Assembly: GCA_033439795.1 (NCBI GenBank)
Contig: JAUTDP010000014.1
Location: 744,001-808,000, forward strand
From: Sordaria brevicollis
Lineage: Eukaryota > Ascomycota > Sordariomycetes > Sordariales > Sordariaceae
Direction: 5' to 3'
Length of the DNA stretch: 64,000 bases
The notes under the pieces are model-generated. The model saw only the letters and a list, made by a program, of their open reading frames with translations. It had not been told where the DNA came from and searched no databases. Positions 45,765-57,515 of the stretch are shown here, one piece after another. The translations under genes were made by a program, and so were the position numbers. How positions within the stretch are numbered: position 1 is the stretch's first letter; each line of letters opens with the position of its first letter.

Positions 45765-47427
45765 TGTGAATACGGTTGGTCCTTCAACGGGAAGTGACTA
45801 GTTGGTGAGACGTGGGTGCCTGAGAGTTTCAGGTTAACGAGTACGTGCTGTCTCTCTGGAAAGCAAAGTCTGAATTAAGAACCTGGCTATTGATCAGAAG
45901 TACAAGAATGTCTGTAATGCGAGATCCCCGAATCAGTAGCTGACAAAATAGGGTTCTGAAAGAATAGTAAGAAAGCCGATACCCATTCGATCTCTGGCTG
46001 AGTGTTAAAGAAAGGCAAAGACGACTGTACGCGGTGACTAACGCGTTACGTGAAGAAAAATCGGACATGACGAACAAAACAACGATAACCAAAGAAAGAC
46101 GGACAGGGAGAGGAAGAAGGAAAGACAGAAAAGTTAGAGTTCGCGAATACGTACATTCCGATCCCCAATGACGACGGAAGCTGTTAAAGTTTCAGAAGAC
46201 AGGAGAGGATGGCCTCGGTAAAAGAGATTGCTTTCTTCTTCGTCAAGACGGAAGCTCTGTGCTTGCAGTCTTGCGTTGTTCTTTTGCTTGTTTTTCTTCC
46301 TTTCTCTCTTCTTGTATCCCGAGCAGGTCTCAACTTCCTTCCTTCAGATTATGACAGTTCCCCAGATATGCCTTCCGTGCTTGACTTGCGCAACGCTATG
46401 AGTTCGCAACAACTCGCAGTATCTTTCTTTGGTCCTGTTGTGGTATGCTGGCCGGATAGAAACTGGGTGTTGATCAGGAGGAGTATCTGTAACTGGGTTA
46501 ATGACAAAGTGACGTCCGGCTGATAACTAGACTTCGGGTCTGATCGGTGCTGGATGAGTTCCGGCAGCCGAAACGCTGAAAGGGCCGTGACGGGTTGACA
46601 AAGGGTCGTCGATATGGCGCCAGGTCAAGCCGAAAGTGATCGACTGGCTTGGGTGTCTCCCCGCGTCGGTCGCTGCGTCTCTACGGGGCAAACAGGCGTT
46701 GAAGCTGGGCCGAGACTGTGATGTACTCAAGGTGCCGACTGACGGATCTTGAGAAATCTACTGGTGGGCAGAGCGAATCGAACCGCCTTGCGATGGAGAT
46801 TGATTGGAAGAGTTTCGATGCTGTGTGGAAACGATTCGGTCGCCTGTTGTTGTTGGATCGAATGGAAGAAAGGAAGTTCAGTTCAAGAGGAGAAAGATGG
46901 GTGCACGGGAGAAAAAAGTGCCCTGGGTTGCAGTGTTGAACGGGGAGCTTTCGCGGCATGCAGTGGCAGGTGGACGGGGCTTTGGTCCAACACGGTACAC
47001 AGCCGCCTGGCAGGTACGTTTGGGGCTCGGGCACGCGACGGCACTTTCCCTTCCATCAGAGAGGACCTCTCCGGCAATGGCACTCTGCGCCAATGGCTGG
47101 GCGTGGTCTGGGCTTTCCCCGTATCGGATTGTTCGCGGCAGGCACAATGACCAGTTGCGGTACTGGACCGTGCGCGTCTTCAGCCGACAGCCGGCTGGCA
47201 GGGGCAGTTGTTAAAGTTGCGGGTTAGGGTTGGACGGAACAGGCGTCGCCGAGGACATTGCTCTCTACACCTTAGACACCGACCCAATCCTAGAATATAA
47301 GCCTTGAAAAAAGGGTTTCCATGTATGTAGCTTTATCTTAATTTGTCTGTTCAAACTGCCTTTAGTTCCCAAGCAGACCAATTCAGTTGTATCATCTGTA
47401 CCGTTGTAACCATCGTGAAGACATAAA
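45765..47427. other. Intergenic region
   Basis: About 1.66 kb with the CPSF6-like promoter and leader and the 3' UTR of the WD40 gene. Frames up to 136 codons overlap one another on both strands without recognisable features. One GGGTTAGGG motif occurs near 47221. I see no supported gene. Confidence 0.45.
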
Positions 47428-49629
47428 TCAGAAAAAGTCATCGTCGTCATCATCATCCATAAAACCTCCAATGCCACGCCAGTTAAAGAGACCGTCATCC
47501 GGCTGAATCTTTTCGTTGACCGACAGACCCATACCAGGTTCAGCCTCATCCACATCATTCTCATTGTAAGAATGCAAGGTTGCCGTTCCAGCATTCATGG
47601 TCGGTCCATTCCACGACGAAGCTAAGATGGAAGTTAGCCAGAAACCGACACAGTAGCAGGCACGGACAGATAGTTAACTCACCAACAAGCAAAGGCGCAT
47701 TAGGATGCCAGCCCACGTCTCTGACCAGCGTCATCCAATCCCTCCTCCTCGCCGCCGGCGTATACCCCGGTATCCTCAGCCCCTCCGTTACGGTCTTAAC
47801 GTCAATCTTGGCGGCAATGGTCGCGTCCAGGTTCCAGACATAGACGAACCCGTCGTAGGATCCCGAGTAGACGTAGCGGGAGTTCGTGCTGCCAGGCGGC
47901 GAGAAGTGGCACCGGATCAGCGTCGTCTGCACCTTATGGCCCCTGAACGTGACCAGCGAGTTATCGTGCGGGTGCGGCCGCCACATGTAATCGCGATACT
48001 CCGCGGTCCGGTAGTCAAAACGGTACTGTCGTCTGGCGGTCGGCTTGGTGGCTTCGAGTCTGTCCACGTCAGCTCTGGACATGGCCATGCGGAGATCCCA
48101 CAGCTTCATGCTCTGGTCCTTGCCGTTGCTGAGAATGTAACGCCCGTCGCCTTTGCTGTCGATGTAGGTAAGGCCTTCCATGTGGCCGACGAATGCGCCG
48201 GCTTCGTGTCGTGACGACATGCTGCGGGTGTCCCAGACTTTGATGGTACAGTCGTCGGAGCCGGAGTAAAGAATGTGTGGGGAGGACTTGTTGGCGAAGC
48301 AGACGGCGTTCACGTCGTTCGAGTGACCCACGACGTTGTAGAGAGGCTCGCGGCGCTCGATGTCGTAAACAACGATCGAGTTCGCACCTGTGCCCGCCAC
48401 GAGTGTTCGGCCGTCGCCTGAAAATCGAATGGAAAAAATTCGAAAGGGATCCAGCCAATCCTGCCGTCCCTGCCCACCAGCGAGATCAAGCGTATAGGGA
48501 TCACCTGTGTCATTGGGATCCGTGGGCGCAAAGCAAACTTGGCTTGTTAGAGATGTATAAGCAAGCCACTTGTTGTCTGGACTGAGATCCGCATCCGTGA
48601 GAGTCCACTGGCCAAAGGGATACCGAACCGTCTTGTAGTGCGTCCAGTTGTACGGGTTGGAGGTGTCGTACATGCGCACCTTGAAGTCCTTGACACAGGC
48701 GTAGAAGAAGTTACCGTCATCCGAGAACTGGCCGCAACATACAGGATCATCGTAGTGGATGACCATCTCTGGTTTTGATGAAGGAATCATTTGCTGAGCC
48801 ATGAGATCCAGGTTGATCTTTTGCTCGGTCCTATCGCCGAGTCCCAACTCCCGATCCAGCAACCGTCGAGTGAGCCTTTTCCTCTTGCTGTCTGGCTCTC
48901 TGAGATCGTAGGCACCGAAAACACCGGAATCCATGAGCTTCCGGCCTTGCTCGCTGGGTACCTTGGGAAATTCAGGGACGTAACCGGGCCCAAACCGTCT
49001 ACTGGGCGGTTGCCAGTAGTCGTCGTCGTCCTCCAAGTCATCCATGTCGTGACCCTGGATAAGCGCCAGTAGTTGCCGCGAACCTAGGTAAGCGTGACCA
49101 CTTCCTCCTACAAGGAACCATGTTAATATCTTCGAACCTCCTTTCGAAGAAGGATTTCGCTCAACGAGTGGTCATGATGGGGGTGAATTGTCCTACCTTG
49201 TATAAGTTGACGAATCCTCCTCTGCAGTGCAGTTCGTGGGTCATTATCATCATCGTCGCCGTCCTCATCAGCGCCCGGTACTAATTCGTCGATAACCAGC
49301 TCGAACTCAAGCCCGCCGCTTCCATCAAAGTAGTCCTGGTCGTCTTCTTCGTCTTCGTCGTCGTGCTCTTCTTCGTCGTCATAATCCTCGTCTTCATCTT
49401 CATCGTCCTCCTCTTCATCTTCTTCTGCATGTTCCTGAGCCGGATTGTAGATATATCCGGCGTCGTCCGAGTCTATCTCTTGTTCTTCCTGAGATCCTTC
49501 CCCAATCTCCTCTAGTGGATTCTCGATAGGATTTCCATGACAACTCTCAAACGTGGCGTCGCTTTCGCTATCTCCTGCTCTCGCAGCTGACGGAACCACG
49601 GGAGGTTGTGCTATCGGGCTGCTGCTCAT
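47428..49629 (-). CDS. DCAF11: WD40 protein DCAF11/WDR23 (LEC14B-like)
   Basis: A 683-residue WD40 protein, likely a substrate receptor of a CUL4-DDB1 ubiquitin ligase. Three exons join in frame (49197-49629, 47683-49107, 47428-47621, complement; GT-AG). The acidic N-terminus (runs of Asp/Glu at about 55-95) leads to a conserved pre-propeller GSGHAYLGSRQLLALIQGHD across the first intron. WD repeats run from about residue 250 to 640. Two carry the WDxR motif used to dock on DDB1: KVWDTRS and KLWDLRM. Other diagnostic stretches are FSDDGNFFYACVKDFKVRMY and YVYSGSYDGFVYVWN. The C-terminus is acidic (FMDDDDDDDFF). In animals WDR23 controls Nrf2-type factors; a target here is unknown. Confidence 0.93.
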
Positions 49630-50468
49630 TTTGGATGTGCGCGTGGGGCGAAACTCTCTTGTTTATCTGCAAGTGACAAACGATGCCGTCAAGATGCAAG
49701 CAAGGTTCGAAGTGAATATCAGGACGTTATGTAAAACCGGCAGGTTGAATCAACAATGAGGACGACCAAGAACAGAACGGGACGTGGATGCGCCGGTCGC
49801 TGTGCAAAAGGTTCACATTGTGAGATGGAATTCAGGTATAAAAGAAACGTCGTCCAAGACAGACGGAACGAATGGAAGGGAAGTCGCCGGCCTGCTTAGT
49901 TCAGCAAGAACAGCGATGGTTCGGCAGCTGTGGTGACTTATTTCCTCCAACGAATGACCGGCATGTCTTTGACGCGGGACAGTGACGACATGTTCTCTGA
50001 GCAATCGGAATCATCCCAGCACCTGTATCTTTCCCCAACTGTGGGGGAAGAAATGAGGCCCACTGTGACTGCGCGGGTTTTACTGTGTAGGGGCCCGGAG
50101 CTAAGATAATGATCAGGGTTAGGGTTCTGTATGTGTCGACGATTTCGAAGACGAGACATCTAGTCTACCTGAGCACCTCTACTCCAGATTTGAGGATGTG
50201 AAAGAGAGAGCTTTGTGATATTTCTATTTATATGTGTGGCTATCAAAAGTGCTGGTCCGGTTGTGACCTTGTAGTCATCCCGGATGTTTTCGTGAAGGTA
50301 GATACAACTTGTGTCGTGGCTGAACCCAAACCAATATCGATGCAGCATAGAAAAGAAGCTATACAATCTTTGCCAGTTCCTTAATGCAGAGAGGCCATGA
50401 ATTTCTTCAAGATTATCCTACTTTCCCCTCGGTGAGCATTCTGACCTTATTCGCGCTCCAAGCCATGT
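49630..50468. other. Upstream region of DCAF11
   Basis: About 840 bp holding the DCAF11 promoter and the 3' UTR of the phosphatase gene. It contains an AGGGTTAGGGTT telomere-type motif at 50115-50126. No gene is supported. Confidence 0.45.
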
Positions 50469-52079
50469 TCATTCGCACACAACCTGCTCAATCCTATGCA
50501 CTATATCAATCCCACGCTCATCGACTTCCAACACGAGCGCAGTCAGTTGTTTCCCATGTCCGCACCCCGAGTCAAGACCATAAGCATATCGAGTTCCCTT
50601 AAACTTCTTCTTCGGCCTCTTTTTGCTTCTTTCAGCTTCCATTCCGTTCCCACCATCTGGCGTCCTCTTCGTGACCGTTCCCGTCTCAACCGCAGTCCCC
50701 GCCGCCGCCGCCGCCGTCACTGGCGCCTTCGTAACAGTCGTGGTAGTTGTCGTCGAGATAGTACTCGTTACCGGATCGTCATCATCATCGTCATCGTCAT
50801 CACTCTTAGCCGCTCCAGTAGTAATAGTCTGCGTAGCCGTCCCGGTGCTCGTCGTAGTCGTAGTGGTAGTTGTCACGGTCCCTCCCGAATACACGTTAAT
50901 TTCCACCTCTGACTCCGACTCGATCTCTACTTCGGTTTCGATCTCGATTTCCACGTCTCCACCGGCAGTCACGTTAACGATTTGGTCGCCTGTTCCGGTG
51001 ATCTGGCGGCGGCTGATGGGGATAGGGCTTTTGCCGAGGTTGATGGTGATGTCCTTGTCGACTTGCAGACCGGAGCGGGCGTCGTGGCCGTAGATGACGG
51101 CTAGACGCTTGTATGGGTTGCTGACCAGGTTTTGATAGCGGTTCCAGGCGCGCGACCAGGGTTCGCCTTCGCGAGTGTCGAGAGGGATGGTGGTAACTCT
51201 TTTGTGAGTGGTGGTGTTGATATTGTCATCCGTCTTCTTCTTTTTATCGTCAGTTCCAGTGGCTGAAGAGGCGGAAGAGAGCTCGTAAGCGAGGCTTCGC
51301 ATGTTCATTACCGCCCACGGGTCTTGCTTCTCTAACGGAAGAGACGGGATGAGGCCCCCGTGGACGACAACCACTTCTTTGGCGTTCCATGGCACCGTTT
51401 TCGCTCCAGGAAGGTGTCCAACTCGGAGGATAATCGGTCGAGAAGCAAGCCACTGGAGTTGAGAAGGACTAAGGGAGCGCGCGACCGCAATGTGTTCCGC
51501 CTTTACCCCTTTAGGCTTCTTCTTCTTTCGCCGTTTTCTCTCAGCGTCGACTTCGTCCTTCGCTTCCTCTTTTTCTGACACTTCTTCTTCATCTTCACTC
51601 ATGCTGTCGCCCTCATCATGAGTCTTTCCCCACCATTTCTTGCCCTGCTTGATGCGACTTAACCACTTTGCCGCCTCCAACACATGGTCGTCGTGGTTCC
51701 CTCTTACGGCACTCGCTCCTATATCTTTAGCAAACTGCACCAGGCCCGGGCTATCGGGACCTTTTGTCACCAAGTCTCCGGCAAGAACCAGATGATCCGT
51801 AGAGTTGTTGAACGAAATCTTTTTCAACAAGGATTGTAGGGTAGCCAGACGGCCGTGTGTGTCCCCAATGACAACCAGTCGCTTGCCATTGCTGCTGGAA
51901 GAGGGCGTCGAGGCTGGTAAAGGATTGGTGACAGAAGGGACATATTCCCTTGGGAGGTCTGCTATCAGAGTTATAGGTCGGTGAATTGCGTCGACGAGTT
52001 CAAGGTCTGAGACGATGGGAACTTGGAGTTCATCGCCGTTATCTTGCGTTGTGATAGGTTGTGAGGTCTCTGTAGACAT
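50469..52079 (-). CDS. PPP/ApaH-like metallophosphatase (Ppn2-like)
   Basis: A 536-residue calcineurin-like phosphoesterase in one exon. The metal-binding blocks are in order: VVIGDTHGRL (about 60), LAGDLVTKGPDSPG (about 95), VRGNHDDH (about 125), VVVHGGLIPSLPL (about 255), VIYGHDARSGLQ (about 350), and GLDSGCGHGKQLTAL near the C-terminus. This layout fits the PPP-related group that includes yeast Ppn2 polyphosphatase and bacterial ApaH. Two features are unusual: an acidic/lysine-rich insert (about 150-185) and a stretch of over 120 residues rich in Thr/Val/Glu/Asp between the His block and the last Cys/Gly block. I start at the ATG at 52079 (MSTETSQ); the frame extends upstream only with TTG. 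Confidence 0.87.
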   Translation of the reverse strand: MSTETSQPITTQDNGDELQVPIVSDLELVDAIHRPITLIADLPREYVPSVTNPLPASTPSSSSNGKRLVVIGDTHGRLATLQSLLKKISFNNSTDHLVLAGDLVTKGPDSPGLVQFAKDIGASAVRGNHDDHVLEAAKWLSRIKQGKKWWGKTHDEGDSMSEDEEEVSEKEEAKDEVDAERKRRKKKKPKGVKAEHIAVARSLSPSQLQWLASRPIILRVGHLPGAKTVPWNAKEVVVVHGGLIPSLPLEKQDPWAVMNMRSLAYELSSASSATGTDDKKKKTDDNINTTTHKRVTTIPLDTREGEPWSRAWNRYQNLVSNPYKRLAVIYGHDARSGLQVDKDITINLGKSPIPISRRQITGTGDQIVNVTAGGDVEIEIETEVEIESESEVEINVYSGGTVTTTTTTTTSTGTATQTITTGAAKSDDDDDDDDDPVTSTISTTTTTTVTKAPVTAAAAAGTAVETGTVTKRTPDGGNGMEAERSKKRPKKKFKGTRYAYGLDSGCGHGKQLTALVLEVDERGIDIVHRIEQVVCE

Positions 52080-53513
52080 TGTCAATAGAGTGTTCCAATC
52101 AAGCAACTAGCAATTCTGTACGGGCAGATTCAAAAACAGAAATCCAATAAAAAGGGCGCGTAATGCATGGAAGTTCGTTAAGATCCCTCGAAGAAGTCTT
52201 GAACGCAGTGTAACTAGCGGTATGCGACATGTGACGAAGAAACATTGGATGGAATCAAACGGGCGCATGGTGTGCTGGGTCAAAGTGGAGACACAGATTG
52301 AGGACCCTTACGGTACGACGTCATCTCTGGGAGGTTTTCAGAGGCTTTTGTCGCTGGTCGATGGAAGAGCGACTGTTGTCCTGGGCTGTTCAGTCCGAGA
52401 AGGTGCATCGTGAGGAATGTGAAAGTCGCAAGTAGTAAGAAGCTGGTGCCGACAGCGGCGGAGCAGCGCCGTTGACGGAAGAAGCGTGCCATTGCTTCGG
52501 CGATCATAGCGATGAGTTCAGGTGTCGCATGTTCTTTTGTTAGGTTGTAGGATGGATTGTCGTGAGAAAAAGTTCAGAGTAGGACGAAAAGAGGAATATG
52601 CGGGGCTGGTATGAGATGGGGGTCCAAGTTTTCGGTATGCAGCTGCAGAAAGATTTCCAACGGACATGAGATATAAAAAGAATTGAAAGCAGTCCGGTTC
52701 AGAGCCAATGTCTCAAGTCTCGATAGTCTGAACAATAGCATCTTCAGTTTTTGGATCATGTGTGACGGAGTGAAGTCCGCCCCTCTATAATTTAGCGTCT
52801 GTCTGCGCCGGCTTTATGACGAAGGGGCATGGATCCTCATGAACCGGCACACGTACCCCTTCACACCTTCTTGTCTACACGTGTATGTGGGAGGCTGTCT
52901 GATAGGTGCGATGTTTTTTGGAGATGGTGTTTGTCTCGACTTTGAAGAAAATGTGGACTGACCATTTTCAGGATCAGACAATTGCGGAGACTGAGGTTCA
53001 CACATCGAAGTCGTCGGTTGTTTCTGGTCAAGACTCGGTGTTCTTAAGTAGTAAAGCCGAGACTTTGATATGGTCCTAGACAAAGTCAATGCGTTTCCTT
53101 CTTAAACCTCAGTTTCTCATTTGGCGGGCTTGAGGTGAAACCTATACGGAGTTGTAATTCGCTTTCTTCTTGGTGATCTCGAATCGTCGCAAGACAAGTG
53201 GATAGCTGAAAAGAAACTGATGTCGCAGGGCCACATATGTCGGGCAGTGACAAGGCGACAGTGGTAGAAGTGAACCTCGTATTTCGCCGTAAAATCCAAA
53301 ACGCCTACCAATGCTGATGATATTCATGTTCCTCCCAAAAACCTGTAGGTCCTAACGCTTGCAAGTCGTACACGCCTGACCAGGCCTCGTTGTTCCCATT
53401 TCCATCCCTTCATCATGGAAATATCCCTCCTTTCAATCGTACATTTGATTATCCTGCTTCCGTGTGTATGTATTGTGGTTCGGCGCTGGCGCAATGGCCT
53501 CGTATCGGTTCGA
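52080..53513. other. Intergenic region with one small membrane-type frame
   Basis: About 1.43 kb. It carries the phosphatase promoter and the PET191 3' UTR. Apart from the possible membrane protein listed separately, I see no gene. Confidence 0.4.
52280..52507 (-). CDS. Possible small single-pass membrane protein
   Basis: A 75-codon frame with ATG at 52507 (second ATG at 52492). After a basic start (ARFFRQRRC) there is one hydrophobic segment (about residues 18-37, GTSFLLLATFTFLTMHLLGL), then a polar tail. This is the layout of a signal anchor. A GTAAGG donor lies inside the frame (after TSY), so the real 3' end may be spliced. There is no recognised family, and the call could be spurious. 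Confidence 0.25.
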   Translation of the reverse strand: MIAEAMARFFRQRRCSAAVGTSFLLLATFTFLTMHLLGLNSPGQQSLFHRPATKASENLPEMTSYRKGPQSVSPL

Positions 53514-53984
53514 TTACTTCTTGTTCGCCGCGGCAGCAGCCTGTTCTCTGTACTTCTGGTTTTCCAACTCCCTCCAGTCCGGCTCGGCTGAGCTGTTGCC
53601 GTCGGTGACACCCTTGCCGCCAGCAAAGGCAGACTTGCCGGCATACAACTGGTAGCCCTCGCCTGATTGTTCGGTCTCCTGGAGCTTCTGGAAGGCGATA
53701 GGCTGATTGCCGCGGAACCGCTTGCGCATGTCGATCATGCCTCGCCTGCAGTCACCAAAGGCTCTCTTGAACTGCTGGCATTGAACGGGGAGGGTGTCGA
53801 CGAGAGGAGGACGGAGGCAGTCGGCGGCCGAGTTTCTATGGACCATCACACACTCGGACTCCTGGAGGCATTGCGCCAGGGCGGCACCTGGAGGAGAGAG
53901 TACGGTCAGTGGTCCGTCGCGGCAGATTGGACCAAGTCGAAGGGAATTTGGCAACTTACGGATGTCTTTACATGAGCTGGGCAT
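53514..53984 (-). CDS. PET191: Cytochrome c oxidase assembly factor PET191/COA5
   Basis: A 132-residue twin-CX9C protein needed for cytochrome c oxidase assembly at the mitochondrial inner membrane. Two exons join in frame (53960-53984, only MPSSCKDI and one base; 53514-53887, complement; GT-AG). The cysteines follow the family pattern: CKDIRAALAQC, then CVMVHRN, CLRPP, and CQQFKRAFGDC. The block RGMIDMRKRFRGNQPIAF is characteristic of Pet191. The tail from about residue 80 (GGKGVTDGNSSAEPDW and an Ala-rich end) is longer than in yeast, as in other filamentous fungi. Confidence 0.94.
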   Translation of the reverse strand: MPSSCKDIRKLPNSLRLGPICRDGPLTVLSPPGAALAQCLQESECVMVHRNSAADCLRPPLVDTLPVQCQQFKRAFGDCRRGMIDMRKRFRGNQPIAFQKLQETEQSGEGYQLYAGKSAFAGGKGVTDGNSSAEPDWRELENQKYREQAAAAANKK

Positions 53985-55072
53985 GGTGACTGGGTTCTGC
54001 GGTGGTTGGTCAGGGAAACTTTGGAGGGAATCGAGTGACGGCGATCGGAACTCCAATCTCCAGAACGCGGCAGAATCCCATCGCTGGGATGCGCGAGTCG
54101 CGGGGCCGAACGGGTGCTCTAAAGTGAAAGAGCATAGGGCACTTGATGGTCTGTGCACTAACACTTACACAGCGCTCTCCAGGGCTCTCAGGGGTTCGAC
54201 GATTCTACTGGTCCTTGGCGGGAACTCTTCCTATCACTTCCCTTCCTCGATGGGATATTATTATTACTCCTCAACGTATCCTTCAATGTCTATTGCTCAA
54301 GTCCATATCCTGTTTCCGGTCGAGTGTTCTTCCTCGGACAAATAAGGGTGACGATACACGAGATCTGGGTCTCACAGCCCCAGCACGTTTTGTGCATCCT
54401 CAGAGGCAGGACCCGACACCTCCACCATCTCCGAGCCTGCCATCGCCCAGGGCACCGATCCGACACAAGGCCTGAGTCGTTTCCTTCCACTTCCCATGGT
54501 AAGCCATCCTTCAATGTCATTCTAAACGGTAATGAAACGATGAACCAATAGCCAGGTACAGTACCTCTATATACGAGTACATGAAATCTGTATTTATGGA
54601 TCACTCTTCAAAGGCCAAGAGAAATGGAAAGTGTACAGCAAAAGGAGGGTGCACATTGCTTGCGCTTTTGAGCTTCTTTTTTGTCCTAGCTTTTGCATGT
54701 GACCCTGACATTGTGACATCACATTGGATCAAACCGCCCCTTCTCAGATCCTCGCCGCCTTTTTTTCCTTATCACCAACCGACCAACGCGGGCAGCTTCT
54801 GACCCCCGATAATTCCAGGTTGATATATAATAATTTAGCCATTAATCTTTGGCGTCTCTTTGTCGCTCCATCACGTTCTTCCATCCTGCCCTAGGCAATC
54901 TTCATCTGTTTTCCTACACGCGTGGACTCGACCATGCCTCAGGGAAGCTATTGATTGCCCTATCATCCTGGACCAGAGCTATTGCTTGCACAGCTATAGC
55001 AATCAACTACTATCCTCACCTAATATATCTACCATTTCGTCAATGACGGTATAGTTGCCGGAAGCCGCCACA
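53985..55072. other. Divergent region between PET191 and lipase gene
   Basis: 1.09 kb between divergent start codons. It contains both promoters. Short frames on both strands show no recognisable features. Confidence 0.5.
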
Positions 55073-57515
55073 ATGCCTGTTCCATTTCTCGGGCGACTCG
55101 ATGTGTGAGACATGCCTCTGCTTCCCCTGCCCGGCCATCCCGTATTTCGGTGCACTTGTCTAACATCGTATCTCTACTCCAACAGCACCGAGTATGTTGC
55201 GCTTATAGGGTCCTTCTTGCTCGTGGGACTCGAGGCCCTCATCCGAATTCTGACGCTCGCCCTACCTAATTCCCTAATCACCCTATTCTACCGATTGTCG
55301 AGACGACTGTTCAATAGATGGACAACACCAGCACAAAAGCGGGCGGAGGAGAGGAGACAGCGTACGTTACAACACATCAATCCACAAACAATTTTGGGGT
55401 CGATGTACAATATTTTTTCTAACCGAAATTCACAGCCGTCTCCGAAGCTGTTAGAAACGCCTCCGATTTCGTCGATCTTTGCGCCCTATTTGGATACACC
55501 GCGGAAGAGCATGTTGTTCAAACTAAGGATGGATATCTGCTCGGTCTGCACAGGTTGGCTTACAAGAAGGGAGAGGAGGAAACAAAGGTCAACCGAGGAC
55601 CAAACAGCATCAAGAAGCGTGTTGTCTACCTTCACCACGGTCTGCTGATGAACAGCGAAGTTTGGGTCTGCCTTACTGACGAGCAGAGGTGCTTGCCCTT
55701 TGTGCTTGTTGAGCGCGGCTTTGATGTTTGGGTATGTTATTCTACCCTTGAATTGTCGAGGAAAAAACTAACACCAATTTGTTCCTCAGTTCGGCAACAA
55801 CCGCGGCAACAAGTACTCCAAGAAATCCGTCCACTGTTCGCCCACGTCCCAACGGTTCTGGAACTTCTCGATCGACGAATTTGCCTTCCACGATATTCCC
55901 GACAGCATTAGCTACATCTTGGAGACTACCGGACAGCCGTCCCTGTCATACATCGGTTTCTCTCAGGGTACAGCCCAAGCCTTCGCTAGTCTGTCCATTC
56001 ATCCGAAGCTCAACGACCAAGTCAATGTCTTCATTGCCCTTGCCCCAGCCATGTCCCCGGCCGGCTTGTCCAACGGTATCGTCGACGCACTCGTCAAAGC
56101 ATCACCGCAAGTGCTATACCTGCTCTTCGGAAGACGCTCGATCCTTAGCTCGGCAACCATGTGGCAATCGATCCTCTACCCGCCCATCTTCTCCAAGCTC
56201 ATCGACATGGGACTCAGTTTTCTCTTTAACTGGCAGACCGAGAATATTAGCACATCACAAAAGCTCGCTGCATATCCACATCTTTACTCGTTCACAAGCA
56301 CCAAGTCTGTCGTACACTGGTTCCAAATCATCCGCACCAAGTCCTTCCAGATGTACGATGACGATGTACAGCCTCCTCTTATGCTCTCCTCCAGTAGCAA
56401 GTACACCAAGGTCGCCAAGTACCCCACCCGCAACATCAAGACGCCCATTGTCCTTGTCTACGGAGGGATAGACTCCCTCGTAGACATTAAGGTCATGCTT
56501 CGCGAATTGCCCGCCCAGACTGTGGCCACAGAGATCCCGCACTACGAGCATCTCGACTTTCTCTGGGCTCGTGATGTCGATATTCAAGTCTTCCAGCACG
56601 TCTTTGATGCACTCGAGAGTTTTACCGGAGCCGAACACACCAAGGAAGAATATGAGCGCTACCGTAGCGCCCGACATGTCAGTCTAAGCGCCAGCGCCTC
56701 TTTTGCCCGCTACATTCCCAACAAGACCAGCGATAACACCGCTGCCGACAGTGACGTCAGCACTGCCGTGGCCGGAAGTGTCCGTGACGGCGAGGAGCAA
56801 TTTGTTGATGCCGACGAGCGCCAGGAACGGCTGGACCAAGTGAACGAGCTACGAAGCATGAAATCGTTTGAAACAGCCAATAGCTCGAGGCAGCAGCCTC
56901 TTTCACAACCACCGCACCAAGCTCGTGAGAGCCCGATCACGACACCCGTTGGCAGCCTCAAGAGCGATTCTGGTTCCAGGCTCGGAGCCGATATTCTTAG
57001 GAAACAAAACTCAAGACCGACAAGTCCGATGTATCCTGGGTCATTGAATACGCAATTTGAGAATGACTCGCGGACCGAGTCACCGTCAAACAGGAGCCCG
57101 GACTCCGAATATCAAGGTGCGTTGCCTTCGATTGCGCCACCCAAGAGGAGGGGAACGGGAACAAGCCAGATGAGTTTGAACTCGCTCAGGGGTGGGAAGG
57201 GGATCAGTCTTGGTGCTAGTGAGTCTCCTTGATTTTGCGTGCGAGCGAGCGTGTTCTCTCCTTTTGATGCTTTCGGTGGCTCCTTTTCTCCCTTTTGGTT
57301 TTCTGCAAGCGTATGATGCGGTGTTGCGTTGGATTTCCTTGAAGACCCGGATACTAATCGGAGGATTTCTTACCCGTTTTATAGGCAGAGCAGTAGGTGG
57401 AGTGACAACAAGTGGTGCTGATGTTCCAATTGCTGCGTTGGCTGGGAGCAGCTCGGACGAGGCTGGGAAGCTGAGAGAGCTGAGGAAGAGTTCGAACAAA
57501 TCGAACAAGAGGTAG
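55073..57515 (+). CDS. Steryl ester hydrolase / acid-lipase family protein
   Basis: A 687-residue alpha/beta hydrolase of the group that includes yeast Tgl1, Yeh1 and Yeh2, which split sterol esters on lipid droplets or at the plasma membrane. Five exons join in frame: 55073-55104, 55186-55361, 55436-55731, 55790-57218, 57385-57515. An N-terminal membrane segment (YVALIGSFLLVGLEALIRIL) precedes the lipase domain: GYTAEEHVVQTKDGYLLGLH, oxyanion region VYLHHGLLMNSEVW, nucleophile elbow GFSQG (Ser about 228), catalytic Asp region YGGIDSLVD and His in YEHLDFLWA. A disordered Ser/Pro-rich tail of about 220 residues follows and holds the last intron. The first exon codes only ten full codons. Confidence 0.92.

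Noticed and set aside
46768..46783. Possible tRNA B box (GGTTCGATTC on the minus strand)
   Set aside because: No pairing T stem and no A box at tRNA distance.
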